Both the position numbers and the translations under genes were made by a program. From Microbacterium galbinum (GTDB lineage: Bacteria > Actinomycetota > Actinomycetes > Actinomycetales > Microbacteriaceae), in assembly GCF_023091225.1 (NCBI RefSeq), contig NZ_JAHWXM010000001.1, positions 620,001-684,000 on the forward strand: a DNA stretch of 64,000 nt, written 5' to 3'. The notes beneath the pieces were generated by a model. It saw nothing but the letters and a program-made list of their open reading frames with translations. It did no database searches and was not told the DNA's origin. Below, piece by piece: positions 18,989-27,919 of this stretch (the stretch's first letter is position 1; each line of letters starts with the position of its first letter).

Positions 18989-19678
18989 GTGGTCGGAGCG
19001 CACATCGTGGATGTGACATTCGAGGAGAAGCGTATCCTCGTGCACCTCGATGACGGCCGCGCGTTGGCCGCCCCGCTGACCTCGGTGGGGCCGACGGTCG
19101 CGGCGATGAGTGCTGCGGAGCGCGCGGGCTGGATCCTCACCGATTCCGGCCACGGTGTGAACTGGCCCGCTGCCGGGCAGACCTCGGAAGGGGGCGCCCT
19201 GAGCGTCTGGAGCATCGAACAGGACGCCCTCTTCGAAGAAGCCCTCGCGGAGCTGGAGTCCGCCGCGTGGAAACCCGATGCCCTCGCCCCCCGTTCGCGA
19301 GCGCTGGTTGCGCTCTGGCGGCTGGTCGCCGACGGATACAACGGCGGCCTTATCCAGTTCCTGGGCAACTGGGGCATCGCCGAAGTGCAAACCGCCCGCG
19401 CGGCGCTCTCCGAATGCGGGGCGCACCGCACCAACGCCGCGCTCCAGGAGTTCTGGGATCTCATCGGCCCGATCACGGAGTCCGAAGAGGTCAGCACGAT
19501 AGACGACGTCTACCGCGCGGTCGCGGGCGAGCTCGCCCCTCGTGTCGACGAGATCGACGAGGACTTCTGGGATGCCGCAGAAGAGCTGACGCTGCGTGTG
19601 CCGCTGACCTATGGGCCCGCGCGCTCGGCGCTGGAGTCGCCTGCAGCGGAGTCCCCGGCCGTCGGGTACGACGAGTGA
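18989..19678 (+). CDS. DUF2442 + DUF4375 (DMP19-like) fusion protein
   Basis: The N-terminal part (VDVTFEEKRILVHLDDGRAL through VWSIEQDALF) looks like DUF2442. The rest, with LWRLVADGYNGGLIQFLGNW and LSECGAHRTNAAL, looks like DUF4375, the family of the DNA-mimic protein DMP19. Such domains recur in toxin-immunity loci. The start is odd: a perfect GGAGG sits before ATG 18981, but that ATG is out of frame and stops after 11 codons. GTG 18989 is used here, 13 bases after the GGAGG. Removing a TG pair near 18990 would restore the ATG in frame (MALVGAHIVDV), so a 2-base insertion is likely. Confidence 0.7.
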   Translation: MVGAHIVDVTFEEKRILVHLDDGRALAAPLTSVGPTVAAMSAAERAGWILTDSGHGVNWPAAGQTSEGGALSVWSIEQDALFEEALAELESAAWKPDALAPRSRALVALWRLVADGYNGGLIQFLGNWGIAEVQTARAALSECGAHRTNAALQEFWDLIGPITESEEVSTIDDVYRAVAGELAPRVDEIDEDFWDAAEELTLRVPLTYGPARSALESPAAESPAVGYDE

Positions 19679-20241
19679 GCGCGGCTCCCGATGCCGCGAC
19701 CGAGGCGTACAAGCGAGCTCTCGTGGACGAAGCGCTGACCCGCACTCCCCGCGGGGGCTTTCCCGAGATCGAACGGCGCTAGGGGCTTCGCCCCGGAACC
19801 CTGTTCGATTGGGTCGACGCGTACGGGCCGCCCAAGCTCCCTACCCCCTTCTCCGCACTCCACTTCTGGATCGGCACGACAGCGCAGACCGAAGCGTAGT
19901 TCTTCTCCTACTTCGAGGTGCCCGACTCCTATTGGCAGGATGAGGAGGCATCCGCGGTCGATGCCGGTATCGGATTCAGCGTCGATCTCGACGAAGAACA
20001 CGTGTACGACGAAGACCTGTTGCTCGTCATCCACCACGATGTCCCGCGCTCGGTCGCGGAGCTCGTCGCCGAGAGCACCCTCGAAGCGGAAGTCTCGACA
20101 GCAGCGATCGAAAAGAAGTGCGCTGAACTCGGCATCCACGACGCGAATGCCATGTTCGTCTACGGCGATCCGACCCAGGTGGTCACCGATACGACCAAGC
20201 TGTACAACGGACTCGCCTACATCGGCCTGTTCGCGGGCTGA
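19675..20241 (+). pseudogene. Imm22-like immunity protein gene with two in-frame amber codons
   Basis: A single frame of 188 codons from GTG 19675 (GTGA overlap with the previous gene) reads sensibly from end to end but is cut by TAG at 19780-19782 (codon 36) and TAG at 19897-19899 (codon 75). The segments LFDWVDAYGPPKLPTPF, ALHFWIGTTAQTEA-stop-FFSYFEV and HVYDEDLLLVIHHDVPRS form one continuous domain resembling Imm22 immunity proteins. The second TAG is one base from GAG (Glu). This is most likely a recently broken gene. The 107-codon remainder from GTG 19918 might still be made. The family name is from memory. Confidence 0.7.
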
Positions 20242-20272
20242 TCCGGCGATCACTTCGGAGTTCGAACGTGCC

Positions 20273-21103
20273 TCAGCCGCACGCCCAATCGAAGGCATCG
20301 GACTCGAGGTCGATCTGAGCGTTGCCTCCACCACCGAAGTTCGTCCCGACGATCTCTTCGATCTCCAGATACCAGGGAGTCAGCCCGTCCGGCATCGCCT
20401 GCACGGGAAACGCGGTTCCACCGAGATGACTCATCCCCCACAGCGGCGCGGCCCACGGGCGCAGTTCGTAACGCTCGTCCAACGGACTCGAGTAGTCATC
20501 GGGCGCGACGACACCCGCACCGACCTCTCCGGGGGCGAATCCGGCGTTGGGATCGACGCGCGGAACCAGCCACACGTCCGTCGTCGGTTCGTGAGTGTCC
20601 CAGGCGTTGCAGCCCTCGCTCTCGTCGGACCAGGAGCCGGGCAGGCGCAGATCACCTCGCGGTGCCGTGGGCCCTGCGGCGAGCTCGTCTGCCGTCAGCC
20701 AGAGCAGCGCGAACTCTCCGTCGATGAGGTCGCGCCGCCGACGAAGGCCAGGATGTTCGACGGCCTCGGCCAGATCACGCAGGAAGGGGTCGGCCGACCC
20801 TGCATCCGCGATCACGGGATCGGGCGCGAACTGGCCCTCACCGGCGAAGAACGCGATTCCCGGATACCGGCTCCCCTGCCGCCGATAGTCCTCGGGCAGC
20901 CATAGGGTGACGACGTGCATCATCGGGAGTCCGGTCGCAGAGCTTCGCGGCCAGTGCCTCCAATCGACACCCGGGCCATAGCTTCCGGCCCACCCGGCAG
21001 GAGGCTGCGGAGGCACCGGCGCAACCGCCGCACGGCCGGGAGCCGCGGCGACTCCATCGTGAGAGCGGAAGAGGAGATTCCATGCGGTGGGCGTCGAGGT
21101 CAT
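20273..21103 (-). CDS. DUF1963/YwqG-like protein
   Basis: The 276-residue cytoplasmic-looking protein has a C-terminal block (MSHLGGTAFPVQAM, then TNFGGGGNAQIDLESDAFDW) that resembles the DUF1963/YwqG family. Members are often found in polyimmunity clusters; no enzymatic role is established. ATG 21103 reads MTSTPTAWNLLFRSHDG. It converges on the broken Imm22-like gene with 31 bases between and lies 48 bases downstream of mutM on the same strand, so it may be read through from the mutM operon. The family match is moderate. Confidence 0.6.
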   Translation of the reverse strand: MTSTPTAWNLLFRSHDGVAAAPGRAAVAPVPPQPPAGWAGSYGPGVDWRHWPRSSATGLPMMHVVTLWLPEDYRRQGSRYPGIAFFAGEGQFAPDPVIADAGSADPFLRDLAEAVEHPGLRRRRDLIDGEFALLWLTADELAAGPTAPRGDLRLPGSWSDESEGCNAWDTHEPTTDVWLVPRVDPNAGFAPGEVGAGVVAPDDYSSPLDERYELRPWAAPLWGMSHLGGTAFPVQAMPDGLTPWYLEIEEIVGTNFGGGGNAQIDLESDAFDWACG

Positions 21104-21151
21104 ACCGAGAGACTAGACGCTACGGGGGAGACTGGACTCCGAGCGGAGCGG

Positions 21152-22015
21152 TCATGGCCTCCGCTGGCAGCGCGGACAGTAGTGCGAGGAGCGATTCATG
21201 AAGCTCTCCCGCACGATGGGCTTTCCGCAGCGCGGGCAGGGTTTGCCGCCGCGCCCGTAGGCGTTCAACGAGTGGGCGAAGTATCCCGCCTGGCCGTTGA
21301 CGTTGACGTACTGCGCATCGAAACTCGTACCACCCTCGGCGAGGGCCTTGGCGAGCACGGAGCGGACCTCGCCGAGAAGCCGACGCGCGGCCTGCGTCGA
21401 CAGTCGGTCGGCCGGGGTCTCGGGGTGGATGCGAGCGGCCCACAGCGCCTCGTCGGCGTAGATGTTGCCGATGCCGCTGACGACCGTCTGGTCGAGGAGA
21501 ACCCGTTTGATCGCGCTGCCGCGTTTGGCCAGGGCCGCGCGGAAGATCACGTCGTCGAAGAACGGATCGATCGGGTCGCGGGCGATGTGCAGCACCTGCG
21601 ATGGCACGGCGCTCGGGCCGTCGGCGACGAGAGCGTCGACGGCGAGTGATCCGAACGTGCGCTGGTCGGCGAACACGACGGCGAGCTCGCCGTGCGTCGG
21701 ATGTTCGATGTGCAGTCGGATGCGCTCGTGACGCTCGGCCGAAGCATCCGGCGCGCGCAGCAGCATCTGACCGCTCATCCCGAGATGCGCGATCAAGGCG
21801 GAGTCATCCGACTCGAGCGGCATCCACAGGAACTTGCCGCGTCGCGAGGCCGTGACGACACGACGCCCTTCGAGGCGACGCACGAAATCCGCAGCGCCGG
21901 CCGGATGCCGGGTGAGGGCACGCTCGTCGAACACGCTGACACCCGTGATGATCGCGCCGGTCATGGCGGGAGCGAGCCCCGCTCGGACGACCTCGACTTC
22001 GGGAAGCTCAGGCAC
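21152..22015 (-). CDS. mutM: Formamidopyrimidine-DNA glycosylase
   Basis: MutM removes oxidised purines such as 8-oxoguanine from DNA and cuts the backbone. The 287-residue product starts [14 protein letters not shown], giving the catalytic Pro2 and Glu3 after methionine removal, and has GKFLWMPL with the conserved lysine. The C-terminal zinc finger is complete (CPRCGK and YCPRCQ pairs). Its start overlaps the end of rnc by 8 bases, marking co-transcription with the rnc-rpmF group. Confidence 0.96.
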   Translation of the reverse strand: MPELPEVEVVRAGLAPAMTGAIITGVSVFDERALTRHPAGAADFVRRLEGRRVVTASRRGKFLWMPLESDDSALIAHLGMSGQMLLRAPDASAERHERIRLHIEHPTHGELAVVFADQRTFGSLAVDALVADGPSAVPSQVLHIARDPIDPFFDDVIFRAALAKRGSAIKRVLLDQTVVSGIGNIYADEALWAARIHPETPADRLSTQAARRLLGEVRSVLAKALAEGGTSFDAQYVNVNGQAGYFAHSLNAYGRGGKPCPRCGKPIVRESFMNRSSHYCPRCQRRP

Positions 22016-22700
22016 GTTCGCTGAGGAAGCGCCAGGCGCTGAGCGCCGCAGCCATCTCGGCCGTCTTCTTGCTGCTGCCCAGGCCGTTCATCCGGACATC
22101 GCCGACGACGACCGTCGCCGTGAAGCGCCGATCGTGATCCGGACCGCTGGCGACCACCCCGTAGACGGGCGGGGTCGCGCCGATACGTGCGGCCAGCTCT
22201 TGCAGGCTGGTCTTCGGGTCCATCGCCGCGCCGTAGCGCTCGGGGTCGTCGAGCAGCGGCCGGGTGAGTCGCAGAACGAGCTCGGTCGCCGCATCCGGAC
22301 CCGCCGAGAGGTAGGTCGCGCCGATGACGGCTTCCATGGTGTCGGCGAGGATCGAGTCCTTGTCGCGTCCACCGGTCTGCTCTTCGCCGCGTCCCAGGAG
22401 AAGGTGACTGCCGAGATCGATTCCTCGTGCCACCTCGGCCAGCGCCACGGTCGACACGACGCTCGCTCGGCGCTTCGCCAGCTGCCCCTCGTCGAGTTCG
22501 GGGTGCGTGGTGAACAGCATCACGGTCACCGCCTGCCCGAGCACCGAGTCCCCGAGGAACTCAAGACGCTCGTTGTGCGGGATGCCGCCGTGCTCGTAGG
22601 CGTAGGAACGATGAGTGAGCGCCAACTCCAGAAGCTCCGCGTCGATATCGACGCGGAGCTTGGCTGGGAGAGGTCGCTTCCCCTCAGGGACCTCCGTCAC
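22008..22700 (-). CDS. rnc: Ribonuclease III
   Basis: RNase III cuts double-stranded RNA, including rRNA precursors. The 230-residue protein carries the signature [13 protein letters not shown] in the N-terminal catalytic domain and a C-terminal double-stranded RNA-binding domain that ends [23 protein letters not shown] 22700 lies 13 bases from the end of rpmF. The order yceD-rpmF-rnc-mutM is common in actinobacteria. Confidence 0.96.
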   Translation of the reverse strand: MTEVPEGKRPLPAKLRVDIDAELLELALTHRSYAYEHGGIPHNERLEFLGDSVLGQAVTVMLFTTHPELDEGQLAKRRASVVSTVALAEVARGIDLGSHLLLGRGEEQTGGRDKDSILADTMEAVIGATYLSAGPDAATELVLRLTRPLLDDPERYGAAMDPKTSLQELAARIGATPPVYGVVASGPDHDRRFTATVVVGDVRMNGLGSSKKTAEMAAALSAWRFLSERA

Positions 22701-22713
22701 GATGACTCGCGAC

Positions 22714-22923
22714 TCAGACGTCAGCGACCTTGCGGCCCTTGTACTCGAGGAACAGCTCGGTGCCCTGCGAGTCGGTGACGACCTTCGCCTGGTGCGGACG
22801 GCTGTAGACGACCTTGCCGTTCTCGATCGTCTTCACGAGGGCGACGGGCGCCGCCTTCCACTGCGCGCGGCGCGAGCGGGTGTTCGAACGGGAAACCTTG
22901 CGCTTCGGGGGGTTACCAGCCAT
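22714..22923 (-). CDS. rpmF: 50S ribosomal protein L32
   Basis: A 69-residue basic protein starting [20 protein letters not shown], the typical L32 N-terminus. It lacks the CxxC zinc pairs found in some L32 forms, so this is the zinc-independent type. ATG 22923 is 2 bases after the yceD stop, so translation is probably coupled; the longer upstream frame overlaps yceD and is not used. Confidence 0.96.
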   Translation of the reverse strand: MAGNPPKRKVSRSNTRSRRAQWKAAPVALVKTIENGKVVYSRPHQAKVVTDSQGTELFLEYKGRKVADV

Positions 22924-22925
22924 GA

Positions 22926-23486
22926 CTAGCTCTCTTCTTTCTCGGCGGCGCGGCTCTGTGCCGTTCCGTCTTGGTCTGTGATCTGCTGGAGCGCACTCCA
23001 TCGAGGATCGATGGGAGCGGCCTGCTCCGTTCCGGTGCTCGCGGTCAGCCTTTCGCCCGTTTCCGGGTCGAGACCCAGGCAATCCGGCTGACACACCGGC
23101 TGAAATGGAAGCGCCAAAACGGTCGCATCCCTGACGAGAGTTTCAAGATCCACGTGGTCGTCTTGAACCTCGAAGTCAGTTTCTTCCTCACCAGGATACG
23201 CGAAAAGCTCCTGGAACTCGACTTCGACGGGCCGAGCGATGTCGATGAGGCATCGACCGCACACGCCGACGTACTCCGCGTCGGCCGCTCCGGAGACGAG
23301 AATCCCCTCGTGCACGGACTCCAGTCGCACGTCGAGGTCAAGGTTCGAGCCCTTCTCGAACGAAACGATCCCCTCGCCCCACTGCTCGGGAAGCGTCACC
23401 GTGAAGGTATGCTCGCGCATCTCCCCCGGCCGCCGGACGATGTCGCGGACGGGCAGGATGAAGGGGCCGTTCAGTCGGGATCGCAC
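22926..23486 (-). CDS. YceD/DUF177 family protein
   Basis: A 186-residue protein of the DUF177 (YceD) family, which is almost always encoded next to rpmF and is thought to take part in ribosome or 23S rRNA maturation. The family's cysteine motif is visible: CGRCL in the middle and CQPDCLGL near the C-terminus, a likely metal site. The start is GTG 23486 (MRSRLNGPFILPV after initiation). It lies immediately upstream of rpmF with 2 bases between. Confidence 0.92.
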   Translation of the reverse strand: MRSRLNGPFILPVRDIVRRPGEMREHTFTVTLPEQWGEGIVSFEKGSNLDLDVRLESVHEGILVSGAADAEYVGVCGRCLIDIARPVEVEFQELFAYPGEEETDFEVQDDHVDLETLVRDATVLALPFQPVCQPDCLGLDPETGERLTASTGTEQAAPIDPRWSALQQITDQDGTAQSRAAEKEES

Positions 23487-23537
23487 CCGACAATGCTACC
23501 GGCCCTCACCGGCGCGGGGCTGGACGAACGCTCCGTC

Positions 23538-24035
23538 TCAGATCCCCCGGGCGCCCGTGTCGAGGAACTCGGCCACCACCGGCGGGACGAACGGGGAGAT
23601 GTCGCCCCCGAGCGAGGCCACCTGACGCACGAGTGAGCTCGACACCAGCGCGTGCGCGGGATCGGGCAGGAGGAATACGGTCTCGATGTCGGCGAGGTGG
23701 CGGTTCACGATCGCCATCGGCGACTCGTAGGCCACGTCGATCTGCGATCGGATGCCCTTGACGAGGACTCCCGCATTCACGTCGCGCGCGTAGTCGACGA
23801 GCAGCCCCATGCTCCACGAGCCGATGATGATGTTGCCGGGCATCCCGTCGTCGGCGATCGATCGCTCCAGCAAGGACATGCGCTGAGCGATCGGGAGCAT
23901 CGCCTCCTTGCCGGGGTTGTGCACGACGAGCACGTGGAGCTCGTCGAACAGGGTCGCGGCCCGCCGGATCACGTCGAGGTGTCCGAGCGTGGGCGGATCG
24001 AAGGAACCGGGGACGACGGCGATCCTGCTGCTCAT
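23538..24035 (-). CDS. coaD: Phosphopantetheine adenylyltransferase
   Basis: CoaD joins ATP and 4'-phosphopantetheine to make dephospho-CoA, the penultimate step of CoA synthesis. The nucleotidyltransferase motif [14 protein letters not shown] and the C-terminal [14 protein letters not shown] are present. ATG 24035 ([15 protein letters not shown]) is preferred over GTG 24041, because GGTGG lies just before it and the shorter start matches the family length (165 aa). It is downstream of recG on the same strand. Confidence 0.95.
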   Translation of the reverse strand: MSSRIAVVPGSFDPPTLGHLDVIRRAATLFDELHVLVVHNPGKEAMLPIAQRMSLLERSIADDGMPGNIIIGSWSMGLLVDYARDVNAGVLVKGIRSQIDVAYESPMAIVNRHLADIETVFLLPDPAHALVSSSLVRQVASLGGDISPFVPPVVAEFLDTGARGI

Positions 24036-24089
24036 GCCCACCAGCCTAGGGCACCTCTCCGATGCACTCCCCGTGCGGCGACATCGAGC

Positions 24090-26264
24090 TCAGTTCTTCG
24101 CGAGCGCGGCTCTGTCCTCGTCACTCACTCGCCGGAGGATCGCGTCGCGCAGACCGGCGTGTCGCGTGAGGTCGGGGTCAGCCGCGAGGATCTCCTCACC
24201 CAGCTCGCGAGCACGCACGATGAGGCCCGCGTCCTTCACGACCCGGAGGAGTTTGAGCGAGGAGCGCACGCCCGCCTGGGCGGCGCCGAGCACGTCGCCT
24301 TCGCCGCGCAGCTCGAGATCGACCTCGGCCAGCGCGAAGCCATCGAGCGTAGCCGCGACGGCATCGACGCGCTCTCGGGCGACGGAGCCGGACTCGGCCT
24401 CCGTGACCAGCAGGCAGAGCCCCGGGACGCCACCGCGACCGACGCGTCCACGCAGTTGGTGGAGTTGGGACACGCCGAAGCGATCGGCGTCGAGCACGAT
24501 CATGGTCGACGCGTTCGGAACGTCGACGCCGACCTCGATCACGGTCGTCGCGAGCAGGAGATCGATCTCGCCGCGCGCGAACGCCTGCATGACCGCATCC
24601 TTCTCGTCGGACGGCATCCGCCCGTGCAGGACCGCACGTCGCAACCCGCCGAGTGTGGGATGGGTCGCGAGCGCCTCATCGAGCTGCACGACGCCCCAGC
24701 GCGGGCCGTTCCCGCCTTCCGACGCGATCGCCGGCTGCTCCCCCGCCTCGCCGGTCTTCTTGGTCGTGTCGATGGCCGCGCACACCGCGAAGACCTGACG
24801 CCCCTGGGCGATCTCCTCGGCCGCGCGTTCCCAGACACGGTTGAACCACCCGGGATGCTCGGCGAGCGGAGCGACGAAGGACTCGATGCCCGCGCGCCCC
24901 GCCGGCATCGTCCGGATGACGGAGGTGTCGAGGTCGCCGAAGACCGTCATGGCCACCGTGCGCGGGATCGGGGTCGCGGTGAGCACGAGTGCGTGCGGGC
25001 TCGAGCCCTTCGCGCGCAGCGCCTCGCGCTGCTCGACGCCGAAGCGGTGCTGTTCATCGACGACCACGAGACCGAGGTCGGCGAACGTGGTCTTCTCGCC
25101 GAGGAGTGCGTGGGTGCCGACCACGATCAATGCCTGGCCGGAGGCGACGCGCAGGGCGGCCTTGCGTCGCTCGGCAGCCGGCATCTGGCCGGTGAGGAGA
25201 GTCGGCATCACGAGCGGAGCCAGTTCGCGACCGAGCATCTTGGTGATCGAGCGCAGATGCTGCCCCGCGAGCACCTCGGTCGGGGCGATGAGCGCCGCCT
25301 GTCCCCCGCTCTCGGCCACCTGGAGCATCGCCCTCAGCGCGACGAGCGTCTTTCCCGAACCGACCTCGCCCTGCACCAGCCGGTTCATCGGCCACGCGCC
25401 GATCAGGTCTTCGGCGACCTGCGCACCGACCGTCTGCTGGTCGGGCGTGAGCGTGTAGGGCAACGCGGCATCGAAGCGCTCGAGCAGCCCTCCCGGCGAC
25501 GCGGCGCGGGGGGTCGCGGAGAGCGCGCGCACCGCATCACGCTGCTGGAGCAGAGCGGTCTGCAGGGTCAATGCCTCGTGCATGCGCAGAGTGCGCACCG
25601 CAGGATCGATGTCGTTCTTGGTGCGGGGCCGATGGATGAGCTCGATGGCCTCGCGCGCGGTGAGGAGCTCCTCTCGGGATCGCACGGATTCCGGGAGCGG
25701 ATCGGGCACGTCGACGAGCGCATCGATCACCCGACCGACGAATCTCGCGATCTGCCAGGTCTGTACCGTCGACGTCGCCGGGTAGATCGGGATCGGCACC
25801 GAAGCGCGGGCATCCGCACTGCGTCGAGCGGAATCCTCGTCATCGAACAACTCGTACTCGGGATGCGCGAACTGCGTCACGCCGTTGAACTCCCCGACCT
25901 TGCCGGAGAACACGCCTCGCCGACCCACCGCGAGATCGTTCGACCGCCACTCCGCCTGACCGATGTTCTTCGCGAAGAACGTCAGCGACATCCGACCGAT
26001 CCCGTCGCCGATCACGACGTCCACCATCGCCCCGTTGCGATTGCGCATGCGACGAAAGCTCGACGAGAGCACCTCGGCCACGATCGTCACCGTTTCGCCG
26101 AGCGGGAGCTCGCGGATCGGAGTCAGCTCGCCCGGATCGGCGTAGCGGCGCGGATAGTGCGAGAGAAGATCGCCCACCGTGCGCATCGAGAACGCCCGAT
26201 CCAGCGTCTTCGCGGTCGTCGTACCCAACGCGTCGTCGAGCGACGAATCCAGGGTGAGCGACAT
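24090..26264 (-). CDS. recG: ATP-dependent DNA helicase RecG
   Basis: RecG remodels stalled replication forks and branched DNA. The 724-residue protein has an N-terminal wedge (OB-fold) domain, Walker A GEVGSGKTLVALRAML, TEVLAGQHL, the DEQHRFG box and a C-terminal helicase lobe with QLRGRVGRGG. Length and order are normal. It diverges from rsmD with 61 bases between starts. Very long frames on the other strand (23652-26321) are shadows of this gene. Confidence 0.97.
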   Translation of the reverse strand: MSLTLDSSLDDALGTTTAKTLDRAFSMRTVGDLLSHYPRRYADPGELTPIRELPLGETVTIVAEVLSSSFRRMRNRNGAMVDVVIGDGIGRMSLTFFAKNIGQAEWRSNDLAVGRRGVFSGKVGEFNGVTQFAHPEYELFDDEDSARRSADARASVPIPIYPATSTVQTWQIARFVGRVIDALVDVPDPLPESVRSREELLTAREAIELIHRPRTKNDIDPAVRTLRMHEALTLQTALLQQRDAVRALSATPRAASPGGLLERFDAALPYTLTPDQQTVGAQVAEDLIGAWPMNRLVQGEVGSGKTLVALRAMLQVAESGGQAALIAPTEVLAGQHLRSITKMLGRELAPLVMPTLLTGQMPAAERRKAALRVASGQALIVVGTHALLGEKTTFADLGLVVVDEQHRFGVEQREALRAKGSSPHALVLTATPIPRTVAMTVFGDLDTSVIRTMPAGRAGIESFVAPLAEHPGWFNRVWERAAEEIAQGRQVFAVCAAIDTTKKTGEAGEQPAIASEGGNGPRWGVVQLDEALATHPTLGGLRRAVLHGRMPSDEKDAVMQAFARGEIDLLLATTVIEVGVDVPNASTMIVLDADRFGVSQLHQLRGRVGRGGVPGLCLLVTEAESGSVARERVDAVAATLDGFALAEVDLELRGEGDVLGAAQAGVRSSLKLLRVVKDAGLIVRARELGEEILAADPDLTRHAGLRDAILRRVSDEDRAALAKN

Positions 26265-26325
26265 GCATCGAGTCTAGGGAACGCCACCGACACCCGCGTC
26301 ACTCCGCCTGTCGTATCGTGAACGG

Positions 26326-26931
26326 GTGACGAGGATCATCGCCGGTACGGCCGGAGGAACGCGCCTGGAGGTGCCGGACGCCGGCACCCGCCCCACGAGC
26401 GATCGGGTGCGGGAGTCGCTCTTCGGAGCGCTCGAGTCGTTCGGCGCCATCGATGACGCCCGGGTGCTCGATCTGTACGCCGGCTCCGGCGCCCTGGGGC
26501 TGGAGTCGCTCAGCCGCGGCGCTCGCAGCGCCGATCTGGTCGAACGGGGGCGCGCCGCCGCAGCGATCGTGCGCAAGAACTCCGCGGCCGTCGCACGCGC
26601 CGGCGGAGTCGCGGCGGCCCGCGTGCACGAGAGCGCCGTGCATCCGTTCCTCGTGCGTGCGCAGGGCCCGTTCGACCTGGTGTTCACCGACCCGCCGTAC
26701 GACCTCGATGACGAGGCGATGACCGCGGATCTCGTCGCCCTCGCGCCATTGCTGTCCCCCGACGCACTGGTCGTGGTCGAGCGTGCGCGCCGATCGACAC
26801 CCCCGGATCTCGACGCCGCGGGGCTCGAGCTCGTGCGCGAGAAGACCTACGGCGACACCACAGTGTGGTGGGGGCAGCCGCTCGACGGCGCGGATCGCGA
26901 TCAGCCCGCGGCGGAGTCCCAGTCGCGATAG
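26326..26931 (+). CDS. rsmD: 16S rRNA (guanine-966-N2)-methyltransferase
   Basis: RsmD methylates G966 of 16S rRNA using SAM. The 201-residue protein has the early RIIAGTAGGTRLEVP and TSDRVRESLFG segments, the SAM-binding loop LDLYAGSGALGLE and the catalytic DPPYDL. The start is GTG 26326. The last 31 bases overlap the end of the convergent thiL gene. In many genomes rsmD sits with recG and coaD; here it is on the opposite strand. Confidence 0.95.
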   Translation: MTRIIAGTAGGTRLEVPDAGTRPTSDRVRESLFGALESFGAIDDARVLDLYAGSGALGLESLSRGARSADLVERGRAAAAIVRKNSAAVARAGGVAAARVHESAVHPFLVRAQGPFDLVFTDPPYDLDDEAMTADLVALAPLLSPDALVVVERARRSTPPDLDAAGLELVREKTYGDTTVWWGQPLDGADRDQPAAESQSR

Positions 26932-27896
26932 GGGTCCCAACCCCGGACATCCACGGGTTCGCCATCGCACAGCACACCGTCACCGGATCGCTCGACCACG
27001 CGTCCGATCACGCGGAAGCCCGGAGCGAGCATCCCCTCGGGGAAGGTGGCCAGAAGGGCGTGGTCCTCGCCTCCGGCCAGGGCACGACGCGCATCCGGCC
27101 CGAGCGCGTGCCCGTCGAGTGCGAGGGTGACACCGGAGGCATCCGCCAGGCGACCGGCGTCGAGCGCGAGCCCGTCGGACACGTCCATCATCGCGGTCGC
27201 ACCCGTCACGGCGGCCATCGGTCCGAGGCCGATCGGCGGTGACGGTCGCAGCTGGGCGGCGACCGCGGCCGCCTCACCGTCGCCGAGCCTCGACGGATCG
27301 ACGGGGACAGGCGTCTCGCCGTCGCGGAAACGACCGAACAGCACCGCCAGCCCGTGGGCCGCGAGGCCCAGCTCACCGGCGATGGCGACGGATTCCCCGG
27401 GCCGCGCGCCCGAGCGGGTGATGGCCGAGCGCCACTCGAGATCGCCGAGGGCGGTGACCGCGACGGTCAGCACATCCGAGACCGTCAGATCGCCCCCGAC
27501 CACCGCGCACCCCGGCGCGAGCGCCTCGCACGCGTCGCGGAAGCCGTCGGCCAGCCGCTCGACGAACGACAGCCGCAGATCGCGAGGGACGGCGAGGGCG
27601 ACCAGCAGGGCTGTCGGACGAGCCCCCATCGCGGCGACATCGGCGAGGTTGACCGCGGCGGCCTTCCACCCGAGGTCGTAGCCGGAGGTCCAGGCGAGAC
27701 GGAAGTCGGGACCGTGCACGAGGGTGTCGGTCGTCGCGACCACCGAACCCGATGGGGCGGAGATCACCGCCGCGTCGTCTCCGGGACCGAGGATCGTGTG
27801 CGATCCGGGCGGCGTGCGCGACAGGATCGCGCGCAGGATGCTTCCCTCCGAGAGCTCGCCGAGCAGGGGGTCGTGGTTCTCGGGTCGGGAGGGCAT
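26901..27896 (-). CDS. thiL: Thiamine-monophosphate kinase
   Basis: ThiL phosphorylates thiamine monophosphate to the active diphosphate. The 331-residue protein of the AIR synthase-like fold has LGPGDDAAVI near residue 36, CAVVGGDLTVSD in the middle and MMDVSDGLALDAGRL, all typical. ATG 27896 gives MPSRPENHDPLLGEL; upstream codons in the open frame belong to the divergent DUF3515 lipoprotein gene. It diverges from that gene with only 23 bases between starts. Confidence 0.93.
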   Translation of the reverse strand: MPSRPENHDPLLGELSEGSILRAILSRTPPGSHTILGPGDDAAVISAPSGSVVATTDTLVHGPDFRLAWTSGYDLGWKAAAVNLADVAAMGARPTALLVALAVPRDLRLSFVERLADGFRDACEALAPGCAVVGGDLTVSDVLTVAVTALGDLEWRSAITRSGARPGESVAIAGELGLAAHGLAVLFGRFRDGETPVPVDPSRLGDGEAAAVAAQLRPSPPIGLGPMAAVTGATAMMDVSDGLALDAGRLADASGVTLALDGHALGPDARRALAGGEDHALLATFPEGMLAPGFRVIGRVVERSGDGVLCDGEPVDVRGWDPYRDWDSAAG

Positions 27897-27919
27897 GAAC
27901 TCAAAGGTAGCCTGGAAGC

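Noticed and set aside
19675..20241. Genetic-code recoding of amber codons
   Set aside because: No other gene in the window carries in-frame TAG codons, and several genes use TAG as their true stop, so simple pseudogenisation is more likely.
23652..26321. 889-aa plus-strand frame opposite recG and coaD
   Set aside because: It spans two certain minus-strand genes and has shadow-like composition (Arg, His, Asp).
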